This document shows positions 44,503-53,135 of a DNA stretch of 64,000 bases, piece after piece. A program made the position numbers and the translations under genes. The DNA comes from Pseudomonas peradeniyensis (GTDB lineage Bacteria; Pseudomonadota; Gammaproteobacteria; Pseudomonadales; Pseudomonadaceae), in contig NZ_JABWRJ020000004.1 of assembly GCF_014268935.2 (NCBI RefSeq), positions 124,001 through 188,000 on the forward strand, in the 5' to 3' direction. Below the pieces are notes generated by a model, which had not been told where the DNA came from, ran no database searches, and worked only from the letters and a program-made list of their open reading frames with translations. The first letter of the stretch is position 1. Each line of letters begins with the position of its first letter.

Positions 44503-46422
44503 ATGCCCCAGCCCATTCCCCTCAAGGATCACGAAAAGGAAAAGCACCTGGTCAACCGCCGGTTGCTGGCCTGCGCCCTGCTGGTGATGAGCCTGGTGGC
44601 GGTGCTGGTGGGCCGGCTCTATGTGCTGCAGGTGCTGCAGCACGACCAGCAGAGCGCGGTGTCGGAGAACAACCGCGTGCACGTGCTGCCGATTCCACCC
44701 GAACGCGGCCTGATCTATGACCGCAACGGCGTGGTGCTGGCCGACAACAAGCCCAGCTTCAACCTGACCATGACCCGCGAACGGGCCGGCGACCCGGCGC
44801 GGGTGCTCGACAGCCTGGCGCAGATCCTCACGCTGTCCGAGGACGACCGCCACCAGTTCGACAAGGACCTGCGCCGCGGACGCAAGCCGTTCGAGCCGGT
44901 GACCCTGCTGGTGGGCCTGAGCGAAGAGCAGATCGCCCTGATCGCGGTCAACCAGTTCCGCCTGCCAGGGCTGGAGGTCGAGCCGCAGTTCATCCGCGAA
45001 TACCCGCTGGCCGAGCACTTCGCCCACTCGGTGGGCTACGTCGGGCGCATCAATGAAAAGGAAGCCAAGACCCTCGACAGCACCGCCTACCGCGGCACCC
45101 AGTCGATCGGCAAGACCGGCATCGAACGCTTCTACGAGAACGAACTGCACGGCCAGGTGGGCTACGAAGAAGTCGAGACCAACGCCCAGGGTCGGGTGAT
45201 GCGCGTGCTCAACCACCACGACCCGGTGCCGGGCAAGGACATCGTGCTGAGCCTCGACGCCCACCTGCAGCAGGCCGCCGAGAAGGCCCTGGGCGATCGG
45301 CGCGGCGCGGTGGTGGTGCTCGACCCGGCCAACGGCGATGTGCTGGCGATGGTCAGCAACCCGGCCTTCGACCCCAACCTGTTCGTCAAGGGCATCAGCT
45401 ACAGGCAGTACGCCGCCCTGCGCGACTCCATCGACCGGCCGCTGTTCAACCGCGTGCTGCGCGGGCTGTACGCCCCCGGCTCGACGGTCAAGCCCGAGGT
45501 GGCCATCGCCGGCCTCGACAGCGGCGTGATCAACCCCGCCAGCCGGGTCTTCGACCCCGGCTACTACGAGCTGCCCAACTACGACCACAAGTACCGCAAC
45601 TGGAACCGCACGGGCGATGGCTGGGTGGACATGTACACGGCGATCATGCGTTCCAACGACACCTACTTCTACGACCTGGCGCACAAGCTGGGCATCGACC
45701 GCCTGCACGACTACATGGCCGAGTTCGGCCTGGGCCAGAAGGTCTCGCTGGACATGTTCGAGGAAGCCCCCGGGCTGATGCCGTCACAGGCCTGGAAGCG
45801 CGCCACCCGGCGCCAGGCCTGGTTCCCCGGCGAGACGCTGATCCTCGGCATCGGCCAGGGCTACATGCAGGTCACCCCGCTGCAACTGGCCCAGGCCACC
45901 AGCCTCTTGGCCAGCAAGGGCGCCTGGCACCGCCCGCACCTGGCACTGACCATCGGCGGCCAGGCGCCGGTCGACCCCAACCCGATGCCGGACATCGTGC
46001 TGCACGACCGGCACGCCTGGGACCAGGTCAGCCAGGGCATGCAGATGGTCATGCACGACCCGCGCGGCATCGCCCGCGCCGCCGCCGCCGGCGCGCAGTA
46101 CCGCATCGCCGGCAAGAGCGGCACGGCGCAGGTGGTGGCGATCAAGCAGGGCGAGCGCTACAACCGCGACAAGACCCTCGAGCGCCACCGCGACAACGCC
46201 CTGTTCGTCGGCTTCGCCCCGGCCGAGCACCCGGCGATGGTGGTGGCGGTGATGATCGAGAATGGCGAGGCTGGTGGTCGGGTGGCGGGGCCGGTGGTGC
46301 GGGAGGTGATGGATGCGTATTTGCTGGATGAGCAAGGGCATTTGAAGGCGCAGTATGCGGGGAGTTCTTTGTCTAAAGCCCCCCTCACATCTGAGACTGC
46401 TTCGTCCCATCTGTTCCGATAG
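44503..46422 (+). CDS. mrdA: penicillin-binding protein 2 paralogue (class B PBP)
   Basis: A 639-residue class B transpeptidase that would cross-link peptidoglycan in cell elongation. A short cytoplasmic lead (MPQPIPLKDHEKEKH) precedes one membrane anchor (LLACALLVMSLVAVLVGRLYVLQV). Then come the PBP dimerisation domain (PPERGLIYDRNGVVLADNKPSFNL) and the transpeptidase domain. Active-site motifs are S327-T-V-K330 in PGSTVKP, S384-N-D, and K538-S-G-T. ATG 44503 fits the PBP2 start. The usual partners (rodA, mltB, dacA) are absent, so this is an isolated second copy of the kind found in P. putida. Nothing shows what sets its expression. Confidence 0.9.
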   Translation: MPQPIPLKDHEKEKHLVNRRLLACALLVMSLVAVLVGRLYVLQVLQHDQQSAVSENNRVHVLPIPPERGLIYDRNGVVLADNKPSFNLTMTRERAGDPARVLDSLAQILTLSEDDRHQFDKDLRRGRKPFEPVTLLVGLSEEQIALIAVNQFRLPGLEVEPQFIREYPLAEHFAHSVGYVGRINEKEAKTLDSTAYRGTQSIGKTGIERFYENELHGQVGYEEVETNAQGRVMRVLNHHDPVPGKDIVLSLDAHLQQAAEKALGDRRGAVVVLDPANGDVLAMVSNPAFDPNLFVKGISYRQYAALRDSIDRPLFNRVLRGLYAPGSTVKPEVAIAGLDSGVINPASRVFDPGYYELPNYDHKYRNWNRTGDGWVDMYTAIMRSNDTYFYDLAHKLGIDRLHDYMAEFGLGQKVSLDMFEEAPGLMPSQAWKRATRRQAWFPGETLILGIGQGYMQVTPLQLAQATSLLASKGAWHRPHLALTIGGQAPVDPNPMPDIVLHDRHAWDQVSQGMQMVMHDPRGIARAAAAGAQYRIAGKSGTAQVVAIKQGERYNRDKTLERHRDNALFVGFAPAEHPAMVVAVMIENGEAGGRVAGPVVREVMDAYLLDEQGHLKAQYAGSSLSKAPLTSETASSHLFR

Positions 46423-46566
46423 GGGCTAGTCGGTGCCTTGCCTGTTTTCGAACAAGATCATCCTGAAGCGCCACGGTCGTAGATCAGACCTGTCATTTTT
46501 ACCAGTTGAAGAAAATTCTGGGGGGAAACACACTCCTGCTATCGCCCATACAGTTGTAGGAATGTC

Positions 46567-47316
46567 ATGCCAGACTCCGTCAACAGACCTGTTGCCAAGC
46601 TGTTGGTCACCGACCAAAAGGCGTCAGTACTGTCCTATGAAACTGATCAGGTCAACCGTGTAATTACTTACTCCGCCTTCGGCTACCGATCGTTGATCAA
46701 TGAGCAATTGTCGATACTGGGGTTCAATGGCGAGTACCAAGAAAGAACGACGGGCTATTACCTATTGGGAAATGGCTACCGCGCGTTCAGCCCTGAACTG
46801 ATGCGTTTTACCTCTCCTGACAGCTTGAGCCCTTTCGAAAAAGGAGGAGTGAACACTTACGTATATTGCCAAAGCGAACCAATCAATCAAAAGGATTCAA
46901 CCGGGCATTTCGGCGAAAGAATCAGAAAGTGGGTTTCAGGCCTCTTCAGTACCTCGACACCCTCTTACAAAACTAAAAATCATCCACCAGCACAAAGCCT
47001 GGCCGCTCAAAACCAGCCCATTCCCGAGCAACCCATTAGTGTGGTCAGCACCAACGTTTCAAGACAAGCCAACCTCGACCAAGAAGAAATCCCACTCGAG
47101 GCCCATGGGTATCAAATAATACCATTTGACGCTGTTGGATATAGAAATATGCTAGACGTGAACATCAACCGCTTGAAAGAAATATATCGAAACCTAGACT
47201 CGACACCAGAGCAGATACAAACCGCAGAAAACAACATGAAGGTAATTCATCTTCGAGCAAAACTTTCCGAAAAGCTAGGACTACTACCTGGATACAGCAT
47301 AAGAACCGAACAATAA
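46567..47316 (+). CDS. short Rhs-core protein with variable C-terminal region
   Basis: A 249-residue protein. Residues 10-115 are the Rhs repeat-associated core: TYSAFGYRS, LGFNGEYQERTTGYYLLGNGYRAFSPELMRF, SPDSLSPFEKGGVNTYVYC, EPINQKDSTGH. Residues 116-249 are an unrelated tail (KWVSGLFSTSTPSYKT, EEIPLEAHGYQIIPFDAVGYRN), with no family I recognise. Full Rhs proteins are over 1000 residues; pseudomonads also carry such short orphan tips, where the tail is the variable toxin or effector domain. AT content is clearly higher than in neighbours, and no immunity-like gene follows in the next 130 bp. Toxicity is unproven. Confidence 0.8.
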   Translation: MPDSVNRPVAKLLVTDQKASVLSYETDQVNRVITYSAFGYRSLINEQLSILGFNGEYQERTTGYYLLGNGYRAFSPELMRFTSPDSLSPFEKGGVNTYVYCQSEPINQKDSTGHFGERIRKWVSGLFSTSTPSYKTKNHPPAQSLAAQNQPIPEQPISVVSTNVSRQANLDQEEIPLEAHGYQIIPFDAVGYRNMLDVNINRLKEIYRNLDSTPEQIQTAENNMKVIHLRAKLSEKLGLLPGYSIRTEQ

Positions 47317-47450
47317 TAAAATCAGATTTTTATCCTACTCAGTAGTGGTATTTCAACAGCATCATTGAGTGCCGGGCAATATGGCCACCCGGACTCCTGA
47401 TATCGCGGGTATCTGCATTACCAAGCAAAGATCAGGAGTCAAGTAAAACG

Positions 47451-48188
47451 CTAAGCTCTCAATGGATCCGAGGCACAAAGCCGCAGCGGCTCTAGGGTCC
47501 GACAGAGCACATCGAGCACCCGATCTTCATGCTCGTGGATGAAGAAATGCCCACCGGGGAACTTCGCCAGCGAATGCGCACCCACGGTCTCCCGTCCCCA
47601 AGCCTGCAACTGTTCGTCACTGGCGCGGTCATCCTCGCCGGCAAGCACGTGCAGCGGGCATTGCAACGGCTGGCGCTGCTGATAGGCGTAGCGGCCACAG
47701 AGCAGGAAGTCGGCCTGCACGATCGGCAGGGTCAGGCTCATCAGCTCCTGGTTGGCCAGTACTTCCTCGGGGGTGCCGCCCAGCTTGCGCAGTTCGGCGA
47801 TCAGCTCGGCGTCGCCACGGGGTTCGGTCCACTTGCCGCCGGCGTAGTCCTCGCGGCGGGTCGGCGCCGCAGTGCCACTGGCGAACAACGCCAGCGGCGC
47901 TGGACAGCCCAGCGCACGCAGCTCGTGGGCCAACTCGAAGGCGACCAGCGCTCCCAGGCTGTGCCCGAGCAGAGCATAGGGCGCCTGGGTAGCGGCGCGC
48001 TGCTCATGGGCCAGCTGCCGGGCCAGGCCGCGCAGGTCGGTGTGCAGGTCATCGCCCATGCGCGCGCCACGACCGGGCAGTTCCACCGGGCGCACCTGCA
48101 GCCAGGCCGGCAGCTTGCGCCGCCAGCGGCTGTAGACCATGGCGCTGGCGCCGGAGTACGGCAGGCACAGCAGGTTCAGGCTCGACAC
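47451..48188 (-). CDS. type II thioesterase, pyoverdine-cluster type
   Basis: A 245-residue alpha/beta-hydrolase of the GrsT/PA2411 family. The start MSSLNLLCLPYSGASAMVYSRW and PVELPGRGARMG are typical of editing thioesterases of non-ribosomal peptide synthetases. The nucleophile is S77 in LLGHSLGALVAFELA; the downstream acid (LAGEDDRASDE) and histidine (FPGGHFFIHEH) complete the triad. It removes wrongly loaded acyl groups from carrier domains. It follows the MbtH-like gene by 4 bp, an arrangement seen at PA2411-PA2412 in P. aeruginosa. The NRPS genes themselves are not in this window. Confidence 0.9.
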   Translation of the reverse strand: MSSLNLLCLPYSGASAMVYSRWRRKLPAWLQVRPVELPGRGARMGDDLHTDLRGLARQLAHEQRAATQAPYALLGHSLGALVAFELAHELRALGCPAPLALFASGTAAPTRREDYAGGKWTEPRGDAELIAELRKLGGTPEEVLANQELMSLTLPIVQADFLLCGRYAYQQRQPLQCPLHVLAGEDDRASDEQLQAWGRETVGAHSLAKFPGGHFFIHEHEDRVLDVLCRTLEPLRLCASDPLRA

Positions 48189-48192
48189 CGGC

Positions 48193-48414
48193 TTACTGCG
48201 CCGCTGCTTCGGCCATCTTCTGGCGCAGGCTCAGTGGGCGCATGTCGGTCCAGACCTCATCGATGTAGGCCAGGCAGTCCTTCTTCAGGCCGCTCTTGCC
48301 CACCGCGCGCCAGCCGTTGGGGATCGCCTTGTAGTCGGGCCAGATGGAATACTGCTCTTCGTGGTTGACCACTACCTGGAACTGGATATCGTCGCGGTCG
48401 AAAACGGAAGTCAT
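48193..48414 (-). CDS. MbtH-like protein
   Basis: A 73-residue MbtH-domain protein with the family core NHEEQYSIWPDYKAIPNGWRAVGKSGLKKDCLAYIDEVWTDMRPLSLR, including the invariant tryptophans. MbtH proteins bind and activate NRPS adenylation domains. The ATG at 48414 has AAGGAGA upstream, a strong ribosome-binding site. It precedes the thioesterase in a two-gene unit behind a PvdS-like promoter, so a role in pyoverdine synthesis is the natural reading. Confidence 0.95.
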   Translation of the reverse strand: MTSVFDRDDIQFQVVVNHEEQYSIWPDYKAIPNGWRAVGKSGLKKDCLAYIDEVWTDMRPLSLRQKMAEAAAQ

Positions 48415-48474
48415 TGCCTGTCTCCTTGAATGATGAGTGCCGAACGCGCCGGGCGCAGGGCGGCTTCCATGAAA

Positions 48475-48498
48475 ACGAAGGACGCTTGGGGAAAATTA
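48475..48498 (-). promoter_or_regulatory. PvdS-type iron-starvation promoter candidate
   Basis: On the minus strand TAATT is followed, after exactly 16 bases, by CGT (TAATT-N16-CGT). The iron-starvation box recognised by PvdS in pseudomonads is TAAAT-N16/17-CGT. It lies about 60 bp upstream of the mbtH-like start. One base of the -35 element departs from consensus. Confidence 0.55.
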
Positions 48499-48642
48499 GG
48501 GGCGCTCGACGATAGCATTGCGGGGCGCTCGAGATCGAGCGCCGCCGGCGCGGTGCATCGCGGATAAATCCGCCCCCGCATCTATTGCAACGTGGCCATG
48601 CCTGACAGGCAATGGTTGTACAGCATGAAGGACCGGCGCGTA

Positions 48643-50037
48643 CTACTGCGCCGCACTCCCCCACCCCAACGCCTTGTACAGCGCAATCGCATCCAGGTAC
48701 GAGGCTGTCTCCGCCTCGGCTACCTCGCGCTTGATCGAGAACAGCGCACGCTGGTTCTCCAGCACCGCCAGGTAGGTCCCCGCGCCGCGCCGGTAGCGCT
48801 TGTTGGCAATGTCGATGGCCTCGCTGCCATGGCCGGCGGAGGCCACCAGGCTCTGCAGCCGGGCCTGGTTGCGCACCAGTTGCGTCACCGCGTTCTCCAC
48901 CTCTTCGCGGGCCAGCAGCACGGCCTGCTGGTAGCGTGCCTGGCTGCCCTCGGCCAGCGCCTCGCGCACCCGCAGGCGGGCACGGGCGTTGCCCAGGCGC
49001 AGCGCCGGCCAGGTCACCACCGGCGCCAGCTCGTAGGCGCGGGCGGCGCTGCCCAGGTCGCCACTGCGCAGGGCAAAGAAGCCGATGAAGCCGCCCAGGT
49101 CCATGCGCGGGTACAGCTCGGCGGTGGCCGCGCCGACGTCCTCGGTGCTGGCCGCCAGCTCACGTTCGGCGCTGACCACATCGGGCCGCAGGCCGATCAA
49201 TGCGTCGACATCGCCCAACGGCAACTGGCGCGCCAACGGCGGCAGGAACGGCGCGGCGCCCTGCTCCTGGCTGCCCGGCACCTGTCCGGTCAGCACATCG
49301 AGGCGGTAGCTGGCCTGCTGGATCGCCGCCTGCAACGGCGGCACCGCCGCCTCGCTGAGCAACAGGTTGGCGTGGGCGTTCTGCTGGTCCTCGTACTGGC
49401 CGCTGCCGGCGCGCACCTGGGCGCTGGTCAGCTGCAGGGTCTCGCGCCAGGCCTCGACCTGGTCCTCGGCCACGGCCAGGCTGCGCTTGAGGCCGAGCTG
49501 GAGGTAGTAGTTGCGGGCCACCTCCGCGGCGATACTCAGCCGCGCCTGGCGCAGGTCCGCCGCCGCCGCGTCGGCGCGAGCCTCGGCGGCGTCGGTCAGG
49601 CGCTGCAGGCGGCCGAACAGGTCGATCTCCCACTGCACGTCGAAACCGGCGCGGTACTGCTCGGTGCGCATGCGCCGCGGGTCGCTGCCATCGGCCGGTT
49701 GCTGCTGCTCCAGGCTCTGGTTGTAGCCGGCGCGGGCGGTGACCCAGGGGTAGCGGTCGAGGCTGCGGTCGTCGAACAGCGCCCGCGCCGCCAGCAGGTT
49801 GGCGTGGGCCTGGCGGATGTCGTGGTTGTTGGCCAGGGCCTGGTCGACCAGGCGCACCAGCTGCGGATCATCGAAGAACCGCCACCACTGCGCCGGCAAC
49901 TCGCCACGGGCGGCGAAGGCGGCGCGCTGCGGGCTGTGCACGCCACTGGCCGGTACCTCGGCTTTCTGGTAGTCGGGGCCGACGCTGCACGCAGTCAAGG
50001 CCAGGGCCATCAGGGAAACGACGAATACAGGCTTCAT
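48643..50037 (-). CDS. RND efflux outer-membrane lipoprotein (NodT/OprM family)
   Basis: A 464-residue outer-membrane channel. The lipobox LTAC in MKPVFVVSLMALALTACSVGPDYQK marks lipidation at Cys17. The body shows the two OEP repeats (QWWRFFDDPQLVRLVDQALANNHDIRQAHANLLAARA and, in the second half, DVVSAERELAASTEDVGAATAELYPRMDLGGFIG). The ATG overlaps the RND pump stop by 4 bp (ATGA), placing it last in a three-component efflux operon. It supplies the exit duct across the outer membrane. Confidence 0.93.
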   Translation of the reverse strand: MKPVFVVSLMALALTACSVGPDYQKAEVPASGVHSPQRAAFAARGELPAQWWRFFDDPQLVRLVDQALANNHDIRQAHANLLAARALFDDRSLDRYPWVTARAGYNQSLEQQQPADGSDPRRMRTEQYRAGFDVQWEIDLFGRLQRLTDAAEARADAAAADLRQARLSIAAEVARNYYLQLGLKRSLAVAEDQVEAWRETLQLTSAQVRAGSGQYEDQQNAHANLLLSEAAVPPLQAAIQQASYRLDVLTGQVPGSQEQGAAPFLPPLARQLPLGDVDALIGLRPDVVSAERELAASTEDVGAATAELYPRMDLGGFIGFFALRSGDLGSAARAYELAPVVTWPALRLGNARARLRVREALAEGSQARYQQAVLLAREEVENAVTQLVRNQARLQSLVASAGHGSEAIDIANKRYRRGAGTYLAVLENQRALFSIKREVAEAETASYLDAIALYKALGWGSAAQ

Positions 50038-53000
50038 GGCTGGCCCTCCAGGGTTTCGGCCAACGATCGCGCCCGCGCCGAACGCGCGGTGCTGGCATGG
50101 TCACGGGCCAACAGGCTGTAGATGGTCGGCAGCACGAACAGGGTGAACAAGGTCCCCACCAGCATCCCGGTGACGATCACCACGCCCAGCCCGAAACGGC
50201 TGGCAGCGCCGGCGCCCGAGGCGAACAGCAGCGGGATCAGCCCCACCACCATGGCCGCCGTGGTCATCAGGATCGGTCGCAGGCGGATCTGCGCCGCCTT
50301 GCCGATCGCCGTGCGCCGGTCCAGGTGCTGCTCGGCCTGCAAGGTGTTGGCGAACTCGACCATGAGGATGCCGTGCTTGCTGATCAGCCCGATCAGCGTC
50401 ACCAGGCCGATCTGCGTGTAGATGTTCACCGTGGCCACCCCCAGTGCCAGGGGCAGCAGGGCGCCGCTGATCGACAGCGGCACGGTGATCAGGATGATCA
50501 GCGGATCGACCAGGCTTTCGTACTGCGCCGCCAGCACCAGGTAGATCACCACCACGGCGGCGAGGAACGCCAGCATCAGGGCGTTGCCCTCCTGCTGGTA
50601 CTGGCGGGCGTCGGACTGCCAGTCGATGCTGAAGCCGGCGGGCAACTCAGCCGCGACCTGCTCGAGGAAGGCCACGGTGTCGCCCAGGGTGACCCCGGCC
50701 GCCGGGATGCCCTGGAAAGTCGCCGCGTTCTGCTGGTTGAACTGGGTCAGGCGGTTGGGCTCGACCTGCTCGCTGACCTGCACCACGGTGGACAGCGGCA
50801 CCAGCCGACCCTCCTCGCTGCGCACGTACTGCCGGGTCAGGGCCTGCGGGGTCAGGCGCTGGTCGCGCGGGCTCTGGGCGATGACATCGTAGGAGCGGCC
50901 GTCGAGGCCGAAACGGTTGAGGTAGTTCTCCCCCACCAGCACCGCCAGCGACTCGCCGATGTCCTGCATGCGGATGCCCATGCTGTTGGCCTTGGCCCGG
51001 TCGACCCGCACCTGCACCACCGGGTTGTTGTAGTCCAGGTCGCTGTCGACCACGGCGAACAGGCCGCTCTGCCGGGCCTTGGCCTTGACCTGTTCCATGG
51101 TGTCGAACAGCACCCGGTAGTCCTGGGAGCTGCGTAGCACCATCTGCACCGGCAGGCCGCCCGTCGAGCCCGGCAGCGCCGGCAGCTGGAAGGCGAAGAT
51201 GCTGGTGCCCTCGACATCGTTTACCGCCGCCTGCAGGTCGAGCTGGATCTGCGAGGCGTTGCGCGCGCGCTCGTCCCACGGTTGCAGGTTGATGCCGCCG
51301 ATACCCGAGGCGATGCCGTCGCTGCCGTTGATGATCCAGGTGCTGACGGTCTCCGGCAGGGTACGGTAGACCGCGTCGAGCTTGTCGGCGAAACGTTCGA
51401 CATAGGCGAGGTTGGCATGCTGCGGCGCCTTGATCGCGGTGAGCAGCCCGGCCTGGTCCTCGGTCGGCGCCAGCTCGCGCTGCGGCAGGCTGTACAGCAG
51501 CGGCAGGCTGACCAGCACCAGCAAGGCGAAGCCGACACTGATCCAGCGGTGCTTCAGCGAGAAGCCCAGTACCTGGGCGTAGCGCTCGGCCAGCCAGTCG
51601 AAGAAGCGGTTGGCGGCATGGGCCATGCGCCCTTCGGACTGGCGCGCATCGAGCAGGAACGAGCTCATCACCGGCGACAGGGTCAGCGCCACCACGCCGG
51701 AAACCACCACCGCGCCGGCCAGGGTCAGGGCGAACTCGCGGAACAGCGCGCCGGTCAGCCCGCCCATCATGCCGATCGGCGCGTACACCGCGGCCAGGGT
51801 GATGGTCATGGCGATCACCGGCCCGGCCACCTCGCGGGCGCCGATCAATGCCGCCGCCACCGGCGTGCGTCCCTCCTCGATGTGGCGGTGGACGTTCTCC
51901 ACCACGACGATGGCATCGTCCACCACCAGCCCCACCGCCAGCACCATGGCCAGCAGGGTGAGCAGGTTGATGCTGAAGCCGAACGCCAGCATCAGCGCCG
52001 CCGCGCCGAGCATCGACAGCGGGATGGTCACCACCGGGATCAGCACCGTGCGCAGCGAACCCAGGCACAGGTAGATCACCACCACCACGATCGCCAGGGC
52101 CTCGAGCAGGGTCTTGGTCACCTCGTCGATGGAGGCCTGGATGAACCGCGCCGTCTCGAAGGCCAGCTCGGCCTTGACGTCCGGTGGCAGGGTCTGGCGG
52201 ATCTGCGGCAGCAGCTGGCGGATACCCTCGACGATCACCAGCGGGTTGCCGCCCGGGGTGGCGAACAGGCCCAGGTGCACCGCCGGCACGCCGTCCATGC
52301 TGGCGCTGGTTTCGGCCGAGGCGGCGCCAAGTTCGACGGTGCCGATGTCACGGATGCGCACCAGGCCGTTGCCGTCGTTGCGGATCACCAGCTCGCGGAA
52401 GTCGCCGACCGAGGTCAGGTCGGTATCGACGCGGATATTGGCGATCACGTACTGCCCCTTCACCTTGCCCGGCGCCGCCTGGTAGTTGTTGCGCCGCACC
52501 GCCTCGGCCACGTCGGCCGCGGTAAGGCCCCGGGCGGCCAGGCGCGCCGGGTCGATCCACAGGCGCATCGACAAGGTCTGGCCACCGAACACCTGGACCT
52601 TGGCCACGCCCTCGATGGTGCTGAGCAACGGCTCGACCACCCGGGTGAGGTAGTCGGTCATGGCCGGGATCGGCAGGCTCGGGCTGGCGAAGCCGATATA
52701 GGCCACCGCCGTCGACTCGCCGGCCGAGCGCTCGATCACCGGGTCGTAGGCGCGCTCCGGCAGGCGGTAACGCACCTGGTTGACCTTGGCCATCACCTCG
52801 GTCAGCGCCTGGGTGGAGTCGCGGTTGAGCTCCATGCGCACGGTCACCAGGCTACGGCCTTGTACCGATGAGGACGACAGGTAGTCGATGCCTTCCACCG
52901 ACGACACCGCCTGGGCGATCGGCTGGGTGACGAAGCCCTGCATCAGCTCGGCCGGGGCGCCGGGATATTCGGTGGTCACGGTGATGGTCGAGCTTTCCAG

Positions 53001-53117
53001 CAGCGGGTACTGACGAATAGGCAACTGCAGCAGCGACAGCAGCCCGAGCAGCAGGATCAGGGTGCTGACCACCAGCGCCAGTACAGGCCGGCGCACGAAC
53101 AGGTCGGTGAATGTCAT
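50034..53117 (-). CDS. RND efflux pump, inner-membrane permease
   Basis: A 1027-residue HAE1-type RND transporter with 12 expected transmembrane helices and two large periplasmic loops. It opens MTFTDLFVRRPVLALVVSTLILLLGLLSL. The proton-relay aspartates are seen in VGLVVDDAIVVVENVHRH near residue 408, and the helix 10-11 Lys in LISKHGILMVEFAN. Length and motifs place it with AcrB/MexB-like multidrug exporters, not heavy-metal CzcA types. The adaptor gene ends 18 bp upstream. No adjacent repressor gene is seen, so regulation and drug range are unknown. Confidence 0.93.
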   Translation of the reverse strand: MTFTDLFVRRPVLALVVSTLILLLGLLSLLQLPIRQYPLLESSTITVTTEYPGAPAELMQGFVTQPIAQAVSSVEGIDYLSSSSVQGRSLVTVRMELNRDSTQALTEVMAKVNQVRYRLPERAYDPVIERSAGESTAVAYIGFASPSLPIPAMTDYLTRVVEPLLSTIEGVAKVQVFGGQTLSMRLWIDPARLAARGLTAADVAEAVRRNNYQAAPGKVKGQYVIANIRVDTDLTSVGDFRELVIRNDGNGLVRIRDIGTVELGAASAETSASMDGVPAVHLGLFATPGGNPLVIVEGIRQLLPQIRQTLPPDVKAELAFETARFIQASIDEVTKTLLEALAIVVVVIYLCLGSLRTVLIPVVTIPLSMLGAAALMLAFGFSINLLTLLAMVLAVGLVVDDAIVVVENVHRHIEEGRTPVAAALIGAREVAGPVIAMTITLAAVYAPIGMMGGLTGALFREFALTLAGAVVVSGVVALTLSPVMSSFLLDARQSEGRMAHAANRFFDWLAERYAQVLGFSLKHRWISVGFALLVLVSLPLLYSLPQRELAPTEDQAGLLTAIKAPQHANLAYVERFADKLDAVYRTLPETVSTWIINGSDGIASGIGGINLQPWDERARNASQIQLDLQAAVNDVEGTSIFAFQLPALPGSTGGLPVQMVLRSSQDYRVLFDTMEQVKAKARQSGLFAVVDSDLDYNNPVVQVRVDRAKANSMGIRMQDIGESLAVLVGENYLNRFGLDGRSYDVIAQSPRDQRLTPQALTRQYVRSEEGRLVPLSTVVQVSEQVEPNRLTQFNQQNAATFQGIPAAGVTLGDTVAFLEQVAAELPAGFSIDWQSDARQYQQEGNALMLAFLAAVVVIYLVLAAQYESLVDPLIILITVPLSISGALLPLALGVATVNIYTQIGLVTLIGLISKHGILMVEFANTLQAEQHLDRRTAIGKAAQIRLRPILMTTAAMVVGLIPLLFASGAGAASRFGLGVVIVTGMLVGTLFTLFVLPTIYSLLARDHASTARSARARSLAETLEGQP

Positions 53118-53135
53118 GGCGTGTTCTCGCTGGGG

